The notes: a model not told the origin generated them from the letters alone. A stretch of 64,000 nt of DNA from Vitis vinifera (GCF_030704535.1 NC_081811.1:1313501-1377500), one strand, 5' to 3'. Counted from the first letter of the stretch, positions 13,001 to 24,102 are shown. Numbers and translations are program-made.

Positions 13001-16000
13001 GGTGATTCTTTGCTTGAATGTGTCTCAATTGCTGAATCATGCAAGAAAGTTGTTTCTGTTGGGATCAACTGCACACCTCCTAGATTTATTCATGGACTGA
13101 TTTTGTCTATTAAAAAGGTATGATCTTTGGGTTGCTATTCCCCCATTAATAATAATTCTGGTGAAAGTGTTCTTACTTTTATTTTGGAATTCTTAATTTA
13201 AGCTTAGAGATAGGATTTGTGTTTCTCATTTGTTATCACAGCTTATGTCAACCATAAAAGATCTGAACCCTATTAGTTGATGTAGTATATGATGTTTCTG
13301 TGCTTTGTCTTTGCTTCATGAAATCCTGTGATTTTATGCTCAGCACTGTAAAACGTCAATGATTGTGAAGGAAAAAGGAAAAAGAAATGTTAGGTGTGCT
13401 ATCATTTTTGTAAAATGTCTAAGTGGTACCTTTATATCCAAGTTTTCCAAGTTTACAAAATTGAATAAAGATGGATGTTAATGTTTCTTTTTTTCTTTTT
13501 TCTTTCTTTCTTTTTTCTTTTTTCTTTTTTTATAGGAAAACAGAAAATATATTAATAGAATCTAGCAAAAGGGTGCACAAAAGTATACACTGAGTATACA
13601 AAGCCGCCAAGGCCGAAAACAAGGAGAGAGAAAGAAAAGATGGATGTTAATGTACACAAGTGAGGTTAACAAACATTTTGTGAACTTTGAGATGCCTTAA
13701 ATTCCAGGATGATTTGGGTGCTTTTTGTTGCAACTACAATAGTATTACCTCTACTCTCTGTTGAGCTATATTTCATTCCCTAACTTTTGATTGATAATAG
13801 ATCAGAAGGTAACTCTTTCCTGGTTTTTTTTTTTTTTTCTCCTTATTTCCTTTGGAGTGAGTGGTTCTCTAATGTTTTTCTAGGTTGTGAACTCATTTTA
13901 TTCCAATATGCTAATCTATTTAATGGAATCCTTACACTTTAATAATGTTTCCTTCAGGTGACTACTAAGCCAATACTTATATATCCGAACAGTGGTGAGA
14001 GCTATGATCCTGAACAGAAAGAGTGGGTGGTAAGTTGCCTTTCTTCGATTGTTTGGACTCCATATGGAGAAAACCCTTCCTTTTTGTTTTCTTCATAAAT
14101 TTCAGAGGCAGAAATCCATCCTCTAAAATGTACTCACTACAAAAAATTTCAAGGCATCACCTCTAAATGGAAACGTCATTGAAAATGCAACTAAAAACAG
14201 TAGCATAGGGGGATTTTATCTTCCATGTAACAAAATGGAATTTTTCCCACTTTGTTTCTTTTTGTTCTATATGATAGTCTTTCCTATTGCAGTAATATTA
14301 TTAATTGTTTCGACTACCGTCTTCAAAGTTGTATCTCAGTTTGATTGCTCAATTGTCATTCTCATGTAGGTGCTTAGTAGTATCACTAGGAACCAGTGTC
14401 TAGGGAAACTGTTTTTAAGTTTTTGATCTTTTTATGATGTAAAGATCTAAGTATTGGACTTAAACTTGGTCATTTGCTTTATAAAAAAATGTTACCTATG
14501 AAAAACATGGTTCGTGGTTCATGGTCTAGAGACAACTAGGATTTCTTGTTACTAGTAATGATTTTTTTTTTTTTTGATAAGTAAAAAGAAAGTATATTAA
14601 TCAAAAAGAGGAAACACCAAAAAAACAGTGCCCTCGAAGTATACAGGGAGTATACACACCACCTTCCCTAACTAGGAGCCTATCTAGTCTAAAAAACTTA
14701 CAAGAGAAGAATGATTCTCTACTAAGGAACCCCTGACCCAAGACCAAAGATTACATACAAAAGAATATTCCAACCTTTGAAGTGAGAGCTCCTCATTCCC
14801 AAATGCTAGTTCCCTCCTTCCAGACTGACCAAAAAATACATAAAGGAGCCATTTGCCAAGCCCTCTTGCGCCTTTTCCCCACAAACCCTCCATTTCATCC
14901 AAGGGTTGCCTTCACTGTACACAAAAGAGTCCAAGATACACCAAAAAGGGAGAAAAGAAGGTTCCACAGGAGTGACAGGACCCACATCTTGACACAATGA
15001 AGAAAGAGATGATCCACCGTTTCTGTTTCGGATAGACAAAGAAAGCACCTATTTGCCAAAGAGAACTCCCTCCTTTGAAGTTGCTTCTGAGTTAATACTT
15101 TACCCCAGGAAGCCTTCCAAGCAAAGAAAACTACCTTTGGAGGCACTCTTGCCCTCCAAATTCTTTCACTAGGGAACATAGAAGAGTCCCCCCGCTCTAG
15201 CATAGAATAAAGAGACTTAACTGAGAAAGCACCATCATTTGAAGTTGTCCAGATCACTATATCTTCCTCCTCCCTTTGAACCCTGAAGGCATGGATCTTC
15301 TGCAACAAACGCTCCACCAAATCGATCTCCCAGTCATTAAACGCCCTTGCAAAAAGAGGAGTCCAACCATCCTCATCTCCAACGGGTTTCCAAACCTCCG
15401 AAACCCAAGCATTCTTTGACATGGACATGGAGAAAAGAGAGGAGAATGACTCACAAAGTGGCCCATCTCCGCACCACTTGTCTTTCCAGAATCTCACTCT
15501 TTGCCCATTATCCACATGGTAAGCTAACCTGCCATCTAACAGCCCCCACTTCTTCCTAATTGCTTTCCATAGCCCAACTCCATTTCTCCCCATCACATCT
15601 CGAGTACGCCATCCCCCCTCCTCTTCGTCATACTTGAGGCTAATTACACGCCTCCACAACGCCTCTCTCTCATTAGCATACCTCCAATTCCACTTGCACA
15701 AAAGGGCACTATTCATCAAAGCTAAATTTCTCACACCTAGCCCATCTTTCCTTTTTTTCCAAGCAAACCAAGTTCCATCTGATAAGGTGAGGTTTTTGGG
15801 CGAGAGCTCCCCCACCCCACAGAAAATCCCTTTGAATTTTCTCCAATCTCAACCTCACTTTTCTTGGCAAGTAGAAGAGAGATATAAAGTAAATAGGCAT
15901 ACTGGAAAGAGTGCTTCTGATTAGGGTGAGTCGCCCCCTTTTAGATATATACTGCCTCTTTCACATAGCAAGCCTTCTGCGAAAACGCTCTTCAACCCCA

Positions 16001-18043
16001 TCCCACACAGCCAACGAATTGAAATGTGCCCCTAAAGGCAGTCCCAGATAACAAGAAAGAAGCCCAACCACTTTACAACCCAACTCCAAGGCCAATCCCT
16101 CTATATCATGCACCCTTTCCACCGGGATCATCTCACTCTTCTCTAAGTTGATCCTCAACCCCGAACACGCCTCAAACCACATGAGGAACCAACTTAGATA
16201 AGTCATCTGATCTAAAGACTCCTCACAAAAAACCAACGTATCGTCCGCGAATAACAAATGCGATATTTGCAACCCCTCACCCTTCCTACCACTCACCCTC
16301 CACCTAGATAACTAATAGCCCTTCTCAGCATACTATTAAATACTTCCATGGCTATCACAAACAAGTAAGGGGAGAGGGGATCTCCTTGTCTCAACCTCCT
16401 CGAGCTTTGAAAAAAACCGGATGGAGAACCATTAATTAAAAGGGAGAATTTCGCTGTGGAGATGCACCAATCTATCCACTTTATCCATCTCTCCCCAAAA
16501 CCCATCTTTTTAAGAACTACCATCAAGTCATTACTCCAGAAATTTCTTAGTGTACAAGCCTATAGGAAGGACCCAAAGAAGTTTGCTTTAATTGAGATCC
16601 TGCTGAAACCTGTAATTGAACCTTTGCAACCTGAATGATGAATAGAAAAAGGCGATTGTATTGATGTCCCTGATCAGTCGGGATGAGGCATATTGAGTTG
16701 AGATTCCTATATGGTATATGCAACCCAGCCAGTCGTTTATTTGGACCATTTAGCATGTGCCACCAGTTGGATAAGAATAAAACTGCAGTTTCTCTCTCTC
16801 TCTCTTCTCTCTTCCTTCTTTTGAATGAATGATATCAAGCAGAAGGTGATCATAATTGACATTTATTACTGAATCACCTTCCAATAGGTACCATTTTTAT
16901 CTTCAGCGATCTAAAGTTCCTGAGGTTTTGTGTTTTTGTTGAAAATTTCAAACGAACTGGAATTTTAAAGTCTTAGGACTTCCAAGTCCAACAATGGAAA
17001 TATCTGGAATTTAAATTTCCTATTTCAGATATCGATTTTTATAATTTGGTAGAGCTACTGAAGTTGTGGAAGGGGTAGGAAATAATGCTGGTGGGCAATT
17101 GTAGTTTTGGAGGATGTGATAGTGGAATTGAGTGATGATTACAGTGATAGTTGTATCTACAATATCAGCCATGGTGGATGTGCTGACAAGAGCAGTGGTG
17201 GTGGAGATGGTGGCATTAATGATGGTGACAGCATGTTGGGGTTGGCTGTATTTTAGGTAGAAGTGGTGGTGGGGTAAAGACAGCATGAAATGGCAACAGT
17301 TGTTGCAGGTTTGATGGATGTGGTGGCCGTATACGAAGGTTATGGCAATATCAGTTATGGCAGTGATGACTGTTATGATAAATGGTGTGATGGTTATGGC
17401 GCAAGTCATTGTATTAGTATTGGTTGTGGCATATAAGTGGTTGTATTACCAATAATAGTGGTTTTGACAACAATAATAGTGGTGATGGTGGAAGTGATTG
17501 AAGGAGATGTGGGAATGGTAGTATTAGAAGTGTCAATTAAATGAGACAAATCCTTGAAACCTTGTCTTTACATGTCCCAACTAAAAGTAAGACTTGTACA
17601 AACTTATTTACTAAGGAATCCAAAACTTTTGATTAGAAATCAACAGGTCCTGTTTAGCTGTTTTAGAGGCAATTTAGTATGGCCCATGATGCAATTTTGC
17701 ACCATACGTGAAAGGCAGGAAACTTCTTTGGGTGGCAGTGGAAAAGCAACACTTTTTCCATTTTAAGAACACAGACAATTTTCTGCTCCCTCTCCCCTCT
17801 CTCCCATTAGATGTTTTATTTTGGATTTGATTCTGCATTATGCCATACTAACTGTTATCCTTGTTTCTATTGCAGCAAAAAACAGGAGTTTCAGTTGAAG
17901 ACTTCGTATCATATGTTAACAAATGGTGTGAGGTAGGGGCTTCCCTTGTGGGAGGTTGCTGCAGGACTACGCCAAACACCATCAGAGCCATATACCGGAC
18001 CCTATCTAATAATAGATCTGCTACTGCATCTCTTAAGTCTTGA
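10017..18043 (+). CDS. HMT2: Homocysteine S-methyltransferase (HMT2-like)
   Basis: The enzyme transfers a methyl group from S-methylmethionine (or AdoMet) to homocysteine, giving methionine in the cytosolic S-methylmethionine cycle. Seven exons, 10017-10193, 11663-11719, 11805-12034, 12464-12593, 12914-13117, 13958-14029 and 17876-18043, join in frame to give 345 residues, the usual plant length. Signatures include [20 protein letters not shown] near the N-terminus, [20 protein letters not shown] in the middle, and the zinc ligands: Cys251 in GINC and Cys318-Cys319 in [14 protein letters not shown]. Wording around exon borders fits Arabidopsis HMT2 better than HMT1 or HMT3 as I recall them. 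I chose the ATG at 10017 because no upstream ATG is in frame. Intron 1 is 1.5 kb. Introns 5 and 6 carry antisense LINE insertions, intron 6 reaching 3.8 kb. The coding exons show no damage. Confidence 0.96.
11417..11435 (+). repeat. G-quadruplex-type GGGAT repeat in HMT2 intron 1
   Basis: Four G-runs of three or four are separated by two-base AT loops (GGGATGGGATGGGATGGGG). It lies on the coding strand, so the pre-mRNA could fold it. Confidence 0.7.
11485..11582. repeat. 49-bp tandem duplication in HMT2 intron 1
   Basis: Two adjacent units begin with GACTGG (11485 and 11534) and share the stretch CATGAAAGCTGTAGG. They differ at several positions, so the duplication is not recent. It lies 80 bp before exon 2. 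Confidence 0.75.
13485..13635 (-). mobile_element. Short 5'-truncated LINE tail in HMT2 intron 5, with target-site duplication
   Basis: The insert begins (plus strand) with a 50-nt T/C-rich tract and continues with the LINE 3'-end motif (TATAGGAAAACAGAAAATAT, then the GTATAC...GTATACAAA pair). It is therefore an antisense retrotransposon tail. It is bracketed by a perfect 18-bp direct repeat, AAAGATGGATGTTAATGT, at 13467-13484 and 13636-13653. Only about 100 bp of element body remains. Confidence 0.82.
14562..16526 (-). mobile_element. 5'-truncated L1-type LINE in HMT2 intron 6 (antisense)
   Basis: Read on the minus strand, this runs from the middle of the reverse transcriptase to a poly(A) tail, seen as the T-run at 14562-14575. 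Frames in order are 16526-16293 ([19 protein letters not shown]), 16296-15961 ([14 protein letters not shown], the catalytic FADD box), 15900-15709, and 15815-14895, which ends in the zf-RVT motif ([18 protein letters not shown]). Frameshifts separate the frames, so it is a dead copy. The 3' tail contains the paired GTATAC motif seen in the other LINE copies here. The 5' part, endonuclease and ORF1 are absent. No clean direct target-site duplication is visible. Confidence 0.9.
17050..17530. repeat. Degenerate GTG/ATG/TGG-rich low-complexity tract in HMT2 intron 6
   Basis: The plus strand is an irregular mixture of GTGGTGATGG-like words. It yields a long minus-strand frame (17409-17020) rich in Thr, Ile and His. 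This composition is what a decayed trinucleotide repeat gives, and I do not regard the frame as a gene. Confidence 0.7.
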
Positions 18044-19393
18044 GAAACCACACTGACTTCATCAGATGAGAGATAAGATTATGTATCCAAACCAGATGCA
18101 GAGGAGGCTTGCATAAGTGGGATTTTTCTTTAAGGGTGTAATGGGGAGAAGAGACGCCAACAAAATTGTATGCATGAGTTCTGGAATTCTAGATTAAATT
18201 TTGGGTTTAATGTTTTTTAAAAATGCTTTCCTTAATGACCATGTGGACTCATGTGGCAGGTGCCCAAGAAATCAATGAATAGGAAGATGGTTTTGGTTTT
18301 CAAACTAAATAAAAAAAATAAAAATAAAAAAGGAAAAAAATGACTAGCCATGCAGTTTCTGTTGGCTTGATGCTGAATTATGTCTTATGTCTCTGTCATT
18401 TTTGACAGAAGGTGGTGGGAGTGTTAGAGATATAAGGATTAGTCTTATTCATTGTGAAGCTTATTGTAAGTTCATTCAGAATATCTATAAAGTATAAACC
18501 ATCCATACTACCTGAGATGCTGCATAATATTGGGTTAATGAGCCAATAATGCCCATACATCCTAAAATTTATGGCAATGATAATAGAAAGAAAGAACGCA
18601 GGAAAGCATCCAATGACCCCTGAATTGTAATAAACTTATTTGTATTCCCAAATTTATTCTTGATCGCATTGATACAGATGGGTATTCTAAACATTATTGT
18701 GGTCATGCTTGGCATGGGTTCTTGATTACCTAAAAGCCCTTTATGCCACATATCTGATTGTAGTTTAAGCAATTTAAAGTAGTTGAAAAGGTCTTTTAGG
18801 TGTAAAAGCTCTTTTCCATAAAGATAGAGAGTTCATGGGTGAAGACTTCTATTAGAAGCTTTAGATAAGCCAATTAGGCCCTAGGAGTGTGCAGGGTCAT
18901 ATACCATCCTGTAGACTTAGAAATTGTTCTCAAACATGGTGAAGTGCGGATCTGATGAAATGGCTACCACTAAAAAACCAAATGATTCTCTCCAAACAAA
19001 TCAACCAACATCCATTGAATTTGAAAAAAGGTCAAATGAAATGGCCCAATCCTCTTAGTTTTTCAATTAGTACGTCTTGATACATTCAATTGAAACAGTT
19101 TGAACAAATATCAGTAAGCCTGGTGGAATGTGTGCATCGATTTATAGTCATGAGCCATGACAAGTTTGGTGACGGTGAATTCCATTTTTTCTTCCAACAC
19201 ATAAGAACCTTAGTACATGAAAAATGGATATCAGTATGAAAACCCCTAGTGGCGTGGTGGCATACCAATGGTACTATAGAATGCAAAAGGTTTAGTTTTA
19301 CTGCAAAGATTAATGTCAAAGAGATGAAAAGTTGTAAGTTGTAATCACGTACCACACCCTCTACATGATAAAGGATTCAAGATCATAAGTAGA
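18044..19393. other. Convergent 3' regions of HMT2 and the minus-strand gene
   Basis: HMT2 and the next gene are transcribed towards each other. AATAAA-like words cluster at about 18306-18330 in an A-rich tract and could end HMT2 transcripts. I see no exon between the two stop codons. The rest is unique-looking AT-rich sequence. Confidence 0.5.
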
Positions 19394-21957
19394 TTATGAA
19401 TCAAAACCAGAGTAGATACCACTATCCCTTAACAACCGCTTCTCTTCTTCAACATAATTCTTCCCCCTACTCGCTTGACCAAAATCTCTCTTTCTTTTTT
19501 CCTTCTGTGAGAAAGAAAGATTCTTTTTCTCATTCCGAGATTGAACATTCATCAGTTGCTCTCCATCAGCAATTGCATATCTTGTTTTCTGACGTTCATC
19601 ATAAGATTCTTCAACTTCCTTAGTTGTAGCTCTATCTTTACCAGTAGACCATGACCAGTCTCGCTTCTCATCCTCTTTTGGTGGAGGCACACTCAAGACA
19701 GATAAGCCACCCTTATAGCCATGGCGTTTCAAAGCTTCAAAGTCTATAGCCCCATTCTTTTGCTTTCCAGACTTGACTGCATACATGCAACTAAAATTAG
19801 GTAATACAAATAGAACATAAACAACTAACAGTAAGCACTAAGTCTGAAGCAACATATTACCCAACTTTCATGGATCACACTGAGAAACCACCTTAGTCCA
19901 ACATCAAACCTATTACATAACTGAAATTTGATCAGTTAAATTATTCCCTTTTTTCATACCTGATTGCAATAATTTCCCAACATCTAAATAGATTTTTCAT
20001 ATCTGGACATGCAATAATTTCAATAAAATGAAAGATGTGTCTCATTAGCGGTTATGATTTTCATAATGCCAAACAAAACCAAGATCCTACAGAGTAACTC
20101 TAGCTCAATTCTTACCTAATTCGTGGTTCAATGGGTTTTTATTTTTATTTTTTATTATTATAGGTAACTAAGAGCTTACATTAGAAATGCTTAGAAGTGG
20201 CGAAAACAGTACACACGAAGTATACAAACAAACACCCAACAATGGGGTTAAATGTTCATGGTCAACAACAATAGCAAATTAGCGGATGCCCCAAACTATG
20301 TAAGCAACTGCAATACTTACCTAATTCGTGGTTCAATGGGTTTTTATTTTTTATTTATATATGTAAATATGTATATATATATATACTTGCATTAGAAACG
20401 CCTAGAAGCGGCGAAAACAGTACACACAAAGTATTCAAACAAACGCCCAACAACGGGGTTAAATGTTAATGGCCAACAATAATAGCAAATTAGCGGATGC
20501 CCTAAACCATGTAAGCAACTGCAATAATTTCCCAACATCTAAATAGATTTTTCATATTTGGACATCCAATAAGGTCAAGCAGATGAAAGATGTCGGTTAT
20601 GATTTTCATAATGCCAAACAAGACCCAGATACTATATTGTAACTCTAGCTTAATACTTACCTAATTCATGGTTCAATGGGTTATACGTTCAAGGCCAACA
20701 ACAACAGAAAATAAGTGGATGCCCTAAACCATGTAAGCAACTTTTCATTACATTTTATTTGGCCTGAGAGAGACAGAGCAAAAACAAAGTAAAGAAGAGA
20801 AAAGAATGAGAGATCAAATAACCCTTTTATCCTGTGTTTGTTTTGTGGCAAGAAAGCATTTGTCTACTTGCTTTTACAAGAAGGTTAATAGGAAAAGAGG
20901 CTGTAGCATCATCCTGCAGCACTATGTGAATGAACTACAAATGCCACTAAATACCCCAGATTCACTATAATCTCTCAAAACAGATTTAGAGACTAGTCAC
21001 AGTCGAAATCAAGCTCAATATCACATCACAACCCAACACAAGATACCATCATCAAGCATGCTCATCCAGAAACACACCATTACAAGCACTGCTGTGATGA
21101 GAGTTCTCTTCCAAGGACAAACAAGTCCCCAACCTTAAAACCTTTGCCCTATGTTTGGTTCTTGGAAAATTTGACGGAAAATACAAAGGAAAAGAAAATA
21201 AAGAGCAAACATAGAGTAAAAGAAAAAGTAAAGAAAATGAAAAATAGAGAAACTCATTTAACTTATTTTTCTTCTTCTATATACAGATTAAACAATTTGA
21301 AAATATTTAAATTTTTAACTAATTTTAATTATATTTTTCATGAGAAACCAAAGAGAAAATTATTTTCTTTATTTTTATTATTTTCTTTTTCTTAGTGCTT
21401 TCTGGAACCAAGCATTGCCTGAAAATGCACTAAACACTGCTGCCAAGATGATGCATGAGAATAGTTGAACATCCACTTATATTGTTCAGCTGGGTATAGA
21501 ACCACTGCCCAAACCCTAACCAAATTGAAAATTTCGCCTTCAATTTTTGCCTATCCTAAATATCACTTCTTCCTCCTTCAAACTTCGTAAGCATAGCTTT
21601 CAATTAACAAATGGGTGTCATGATGTTCAGACAAATCCAAACTTGCCACATTCAAACCCAAATTCATACGACACCCACCACCATTCCTAATCCAAATTCA
21701 TCAACTGTAATTCCAACTGCCACTTGCCCTTATACAAATTAACAACAAAAATTATTTTTGCTTCCTCTTTTGCACTGTAATATAAGAAAATTGGAAATTG
21801 GGGCGGTAACAACAATACCTTGAGCGACTGCAGTGCTGTTATTCTTTGGCTTTTTGCTGGAAGACCCATCACCGGCTTCTGTGTCTGTATCCAGGGATGA
21901 TGAAGAAGATGATGATGAATTATCTTCTTCATCACCCCATGGCATTGCCCTTTTCAT
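19394..21957 (-). CDS. Unrecognised 173-residue hydrophilic protein, two exons
   Basis: Exon 1 is 21957-21819 and exon 2 is 19776-19394, both on the minus strand. The splice (CTCAAG/GTATTG to TATGCAG/TCAAG) joins in frame and ends in TAA. Residues 8-40 are acidic and Ser-rich (a run of eight serines, then DTDTEAGDG), followed by a Lys patch. The centre reads FEALKRHGYKGGLSVLSVPP and then a Trp-Ser-Trp-Ser segment. The last 60 residues are highly charged with Lys/Arg clusters. There is no signal peptide or membrane segment, so a nuclear or nucleolar location is plausible. I do not know the family. Consistent frame, good splice sites and a telomere-like leader tract support a real gene. The 2.0 kb intron carries tandem duplications and a MITE. 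Confidence 0.75.
19965..20742. repeat. Nested tandem duplication inside an intron, with a retroelement tail present in two of three units
   Basis: A segment starting GCAATAATTTCCCAACATCT occurs at 19965 and 20521, a period of about 555 bp. Within and after it, a shorter unit starting CTTACCTAATTC and ending near ATGTAAGCAAC occurs three times (about 20111-20303, 20313-20520, 20655-20742). Units one and two contain a T-rich LINE-like tail followed by the CGAAAACAGTACACAC motif. Unit three lacks it, going directly from CAATGGGTT to the following sequence. A CAATGGG(G)TT repeat flanks the extra segment in unit one, as a target-site duplication would. Confidence 0.85.
21151..21415. mobile_element. 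Small MITE-like element in the same intron
   Basis: The left end ATGTTTGGTTCTTGGAAAA matches, imperfectly, the reverse complement of the right end (ATGCTTGGTTCCAGAAAGC). The 265-bp body is A-rich on the left and T-rich on the right, with no gene. The type is undetermined. Confidence 0.55.
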
Positions 21958-22429
21958 GGTTAGATTTCGAGTCTCTCAAGTCTGAACCAAACAAACAGAA
22001 AAATCAAATTGAGGTGGTGAAATCAACGAATCAAACTTAATAAAGAGCGCAAAAACAACAGAATTCATGGGAGAGGACAAACCTCTATCGGTATGAAGTT
22101 AGGGTTAGGGGTAGGGTTGGGGGTTGGGGTGTTGAGCTCGGATGAAGGAAAAAATCCAAGGCAATCAATCAGAATCCGTACGACGTCGTTTTAGTGCTCG
22201 CATTGGGAAAGTGTACTGTTTTGGACGGACACCATGCAATTAATTTATTTTCTAATTTAATTATTTCCTTCTTTCAACGGTTGTGATTTAATGATTCAAA
22301 TAATTTGTAAAAATAAATGAAAAATATATTTTGTTAATATATTTTAAAATAAAAAAAGCCCGACCGGAGGTGGGCCTGCATGGCGCGGGTCCGCGGGAGT
22401 GGGAGGAAACTTTTGGATAGAAAAACGAC
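21958..22429. promoter_or_regulatory. Divergent promoter region between the 173-residue protein gene and BUD32
   Basis: Only about 470 bp separate the minus-strand start codon at 21957 from the GC-rich presumed 5' exon of BUD32. Two related elements sit inside or at the edge: TACGACGTCGTTTTA at 22179 and AAAAACGACACCGTTTTA at 22421. A telomere-like G tract lies at 22098. The arrangement suggests a shared bidirectional promoter; this is inference. Confidence 0.5.
22098..22129 (+). repeat. Telomere-like TTAGGG/TTGGGG tract
   Basis: Five G-runs of three to five are separated by TT, TA or T. On the minus strand this reads CCCTAACCC-like and would lie in the 5' leader or core promoter of the minus-strand gene, about 140 bp upstream of its start codon. 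Telo-box (AAACCCTAA) elements are known in plant growth-related promoters. The G-rich strand could form a quadruplex. Confidence 0.7.
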
Positions 22430-22547
22430 ACCGTTTTATAGGCGAAGAAGTTGAGCATCGTCTTTGAAGAGGAAAGGGACTAACCCTGCAACCGCCGCTG
22501 TTGGGCGTTGTCCGGCGTTCATCAACGACCCAACTGACCAACCAACG
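22430..22547 (+). other. Probable non-coding 5' exon of BUD32
   Basis: A GC-rich stretch ends at the possible donor AACG/GTACGC (22548) and is followed by T-rich intron-like DNA. The first coding exon at 26820 is preceded by acceptor-like sites (CTCCAG at 26765, TGCAG at 26775, TTCAG at 26801). A leader intron of about 4.2 kb would connect them. This rests on sequence context only; the BUD32 promoter could instead lie near 26.5 kb. Confidence 0.35.
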
Positions 22548-24067
22548 GTACGCGCTCTTCTGTTCTTTACTTCACTGTGTTAATTTTTGCTTCGGTCATG
22601 TCCATTTTTATCAGGTGTTCTATCACCGGCTTCTATGTTTTTGTCGCGTGTACAATTTCTGTGGTGGTGCTTTTCATCTTAAATCTTCTTGAAATCTGTG
22701 TTCCTTCTCTGATTCATTGGTGGTTTTGGATTATGGTTTATGATTTTCTTTTCTACTGTTATTCTTTGTTTGTGGTATGGTTGTGCTTACAAGCTGCTCG
22801 ACAAAATGCCTCAAAGAAACGTGGTCATTCATGGGACCTTTCTCGTCTCCATCCCATCTGCTATAGCGTCTTCCTTCCTGGAATTTACTTTGTTTTGGTT
22901 GTGTCTGTATGGGTTGTTTGTGCGTTTCTCCGTTGAAGAGATCTTCCTTGTGACCCTACAGAAAATGAGTATCTAAGTTGATGAAATTTGGTTGTTGGTG
23001 TTCTTTTTCTTTAAGAAATGCCACCCATGCTTTGTCATTCAACTTCAACACCATTGTTTTAGGCTTCAGGCGTGTCCACCTCCATGTTAAGATGTTCTTT
23101 TCAATTTTTATAATTAGTGGTAGACTTCTGTAGAAAGCAAAATCTTGAAAACAAGAAATACAGACGCTGTTGGAGGTGGGCATGGCTATGGCTAGCATGT
23201 GGAATCAACTATTCATGGAAAAAGATGTCTTCAAAAAAGCTGTTTTGGTTATATCCAAAGTGTACTTATATTAGATTCAAAATGACATATCAGAGCCAAT
23301 AGACCTTAAAGGAGGAATTTTCGGTGGAGGAAGATTCTTTATTTCTTTTCTTGCTTCCTGCAGACGGTAGTAGACTTTTGTAGTTAAATATCTGAACTTA
23401 TTTCCTAGCGCACATCAGTTTACGAATGTTATTGAATGCCAGATGACATTGAAATCTTCATACCACACGGTAGCTTCAAAAGTTCTTAGGGTTGTCTACC
23501 AAGGAAGAACCATCATTGACATTTTCAAACTTGGAATCAGCCTGCGTGGTTACTTTAAATTTGCATGTTCTAGAGAGCATGTCAAACACTTGGAAGTACC
23601 CTTCTTTTGAATACAAAATAATGAGGATAACCCCACCCAGTTTACATTTCCTAGGGCCTTTCATGCCTCAACTCTTTTGGGTTGATTGAACTCAAAGAAA
23701 AAATGCCTTCACTTCCTGTGAATTTGGGTTTAAGCATTTGCATTTCTTGTGGAGTACAAGACTAACCTTTTTTGAGGGTGCTCAATTTGGTGGAAACAAG
23801 TATCTACTACTTTTATTTTATTTTATTTTTTATGCAGACATAATGGCTTGGGGTCTCCTTTTTTTTTGGACCCTAGAATAATAATTAGTTTTCTAGTTTC
23901 CACTTGTTTCCGTGGCCATTCTCTCCAGCAGAAATTGGATTTCTAAATGTTTTGGTTGCAGTAAGATAAAACTTTGATTAATAATTTTTTTCTCGCATTA
24001 TCTTATTGCGATTTTCCTATATTTAAAAGCTTGGTAAGTCATTGCATCCATGATTCATGTGAAGAGA

Positions 24068-24102
24068 TGCATGCATGAAGAAAAGGGGTGCATGCATGAA
24101 GA
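24068..24102. repeat. Direct repeat of TGCATGCATGAAGA (RY-type motif)
   Basis: The 14-bp unit occurs at 24068-24081 and 24089-24102, with another CATGCAT word just after. CATGCATG is the RY element bound by B3-domain factors. A role inside this intron is unproven. Confidence 0.6.
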
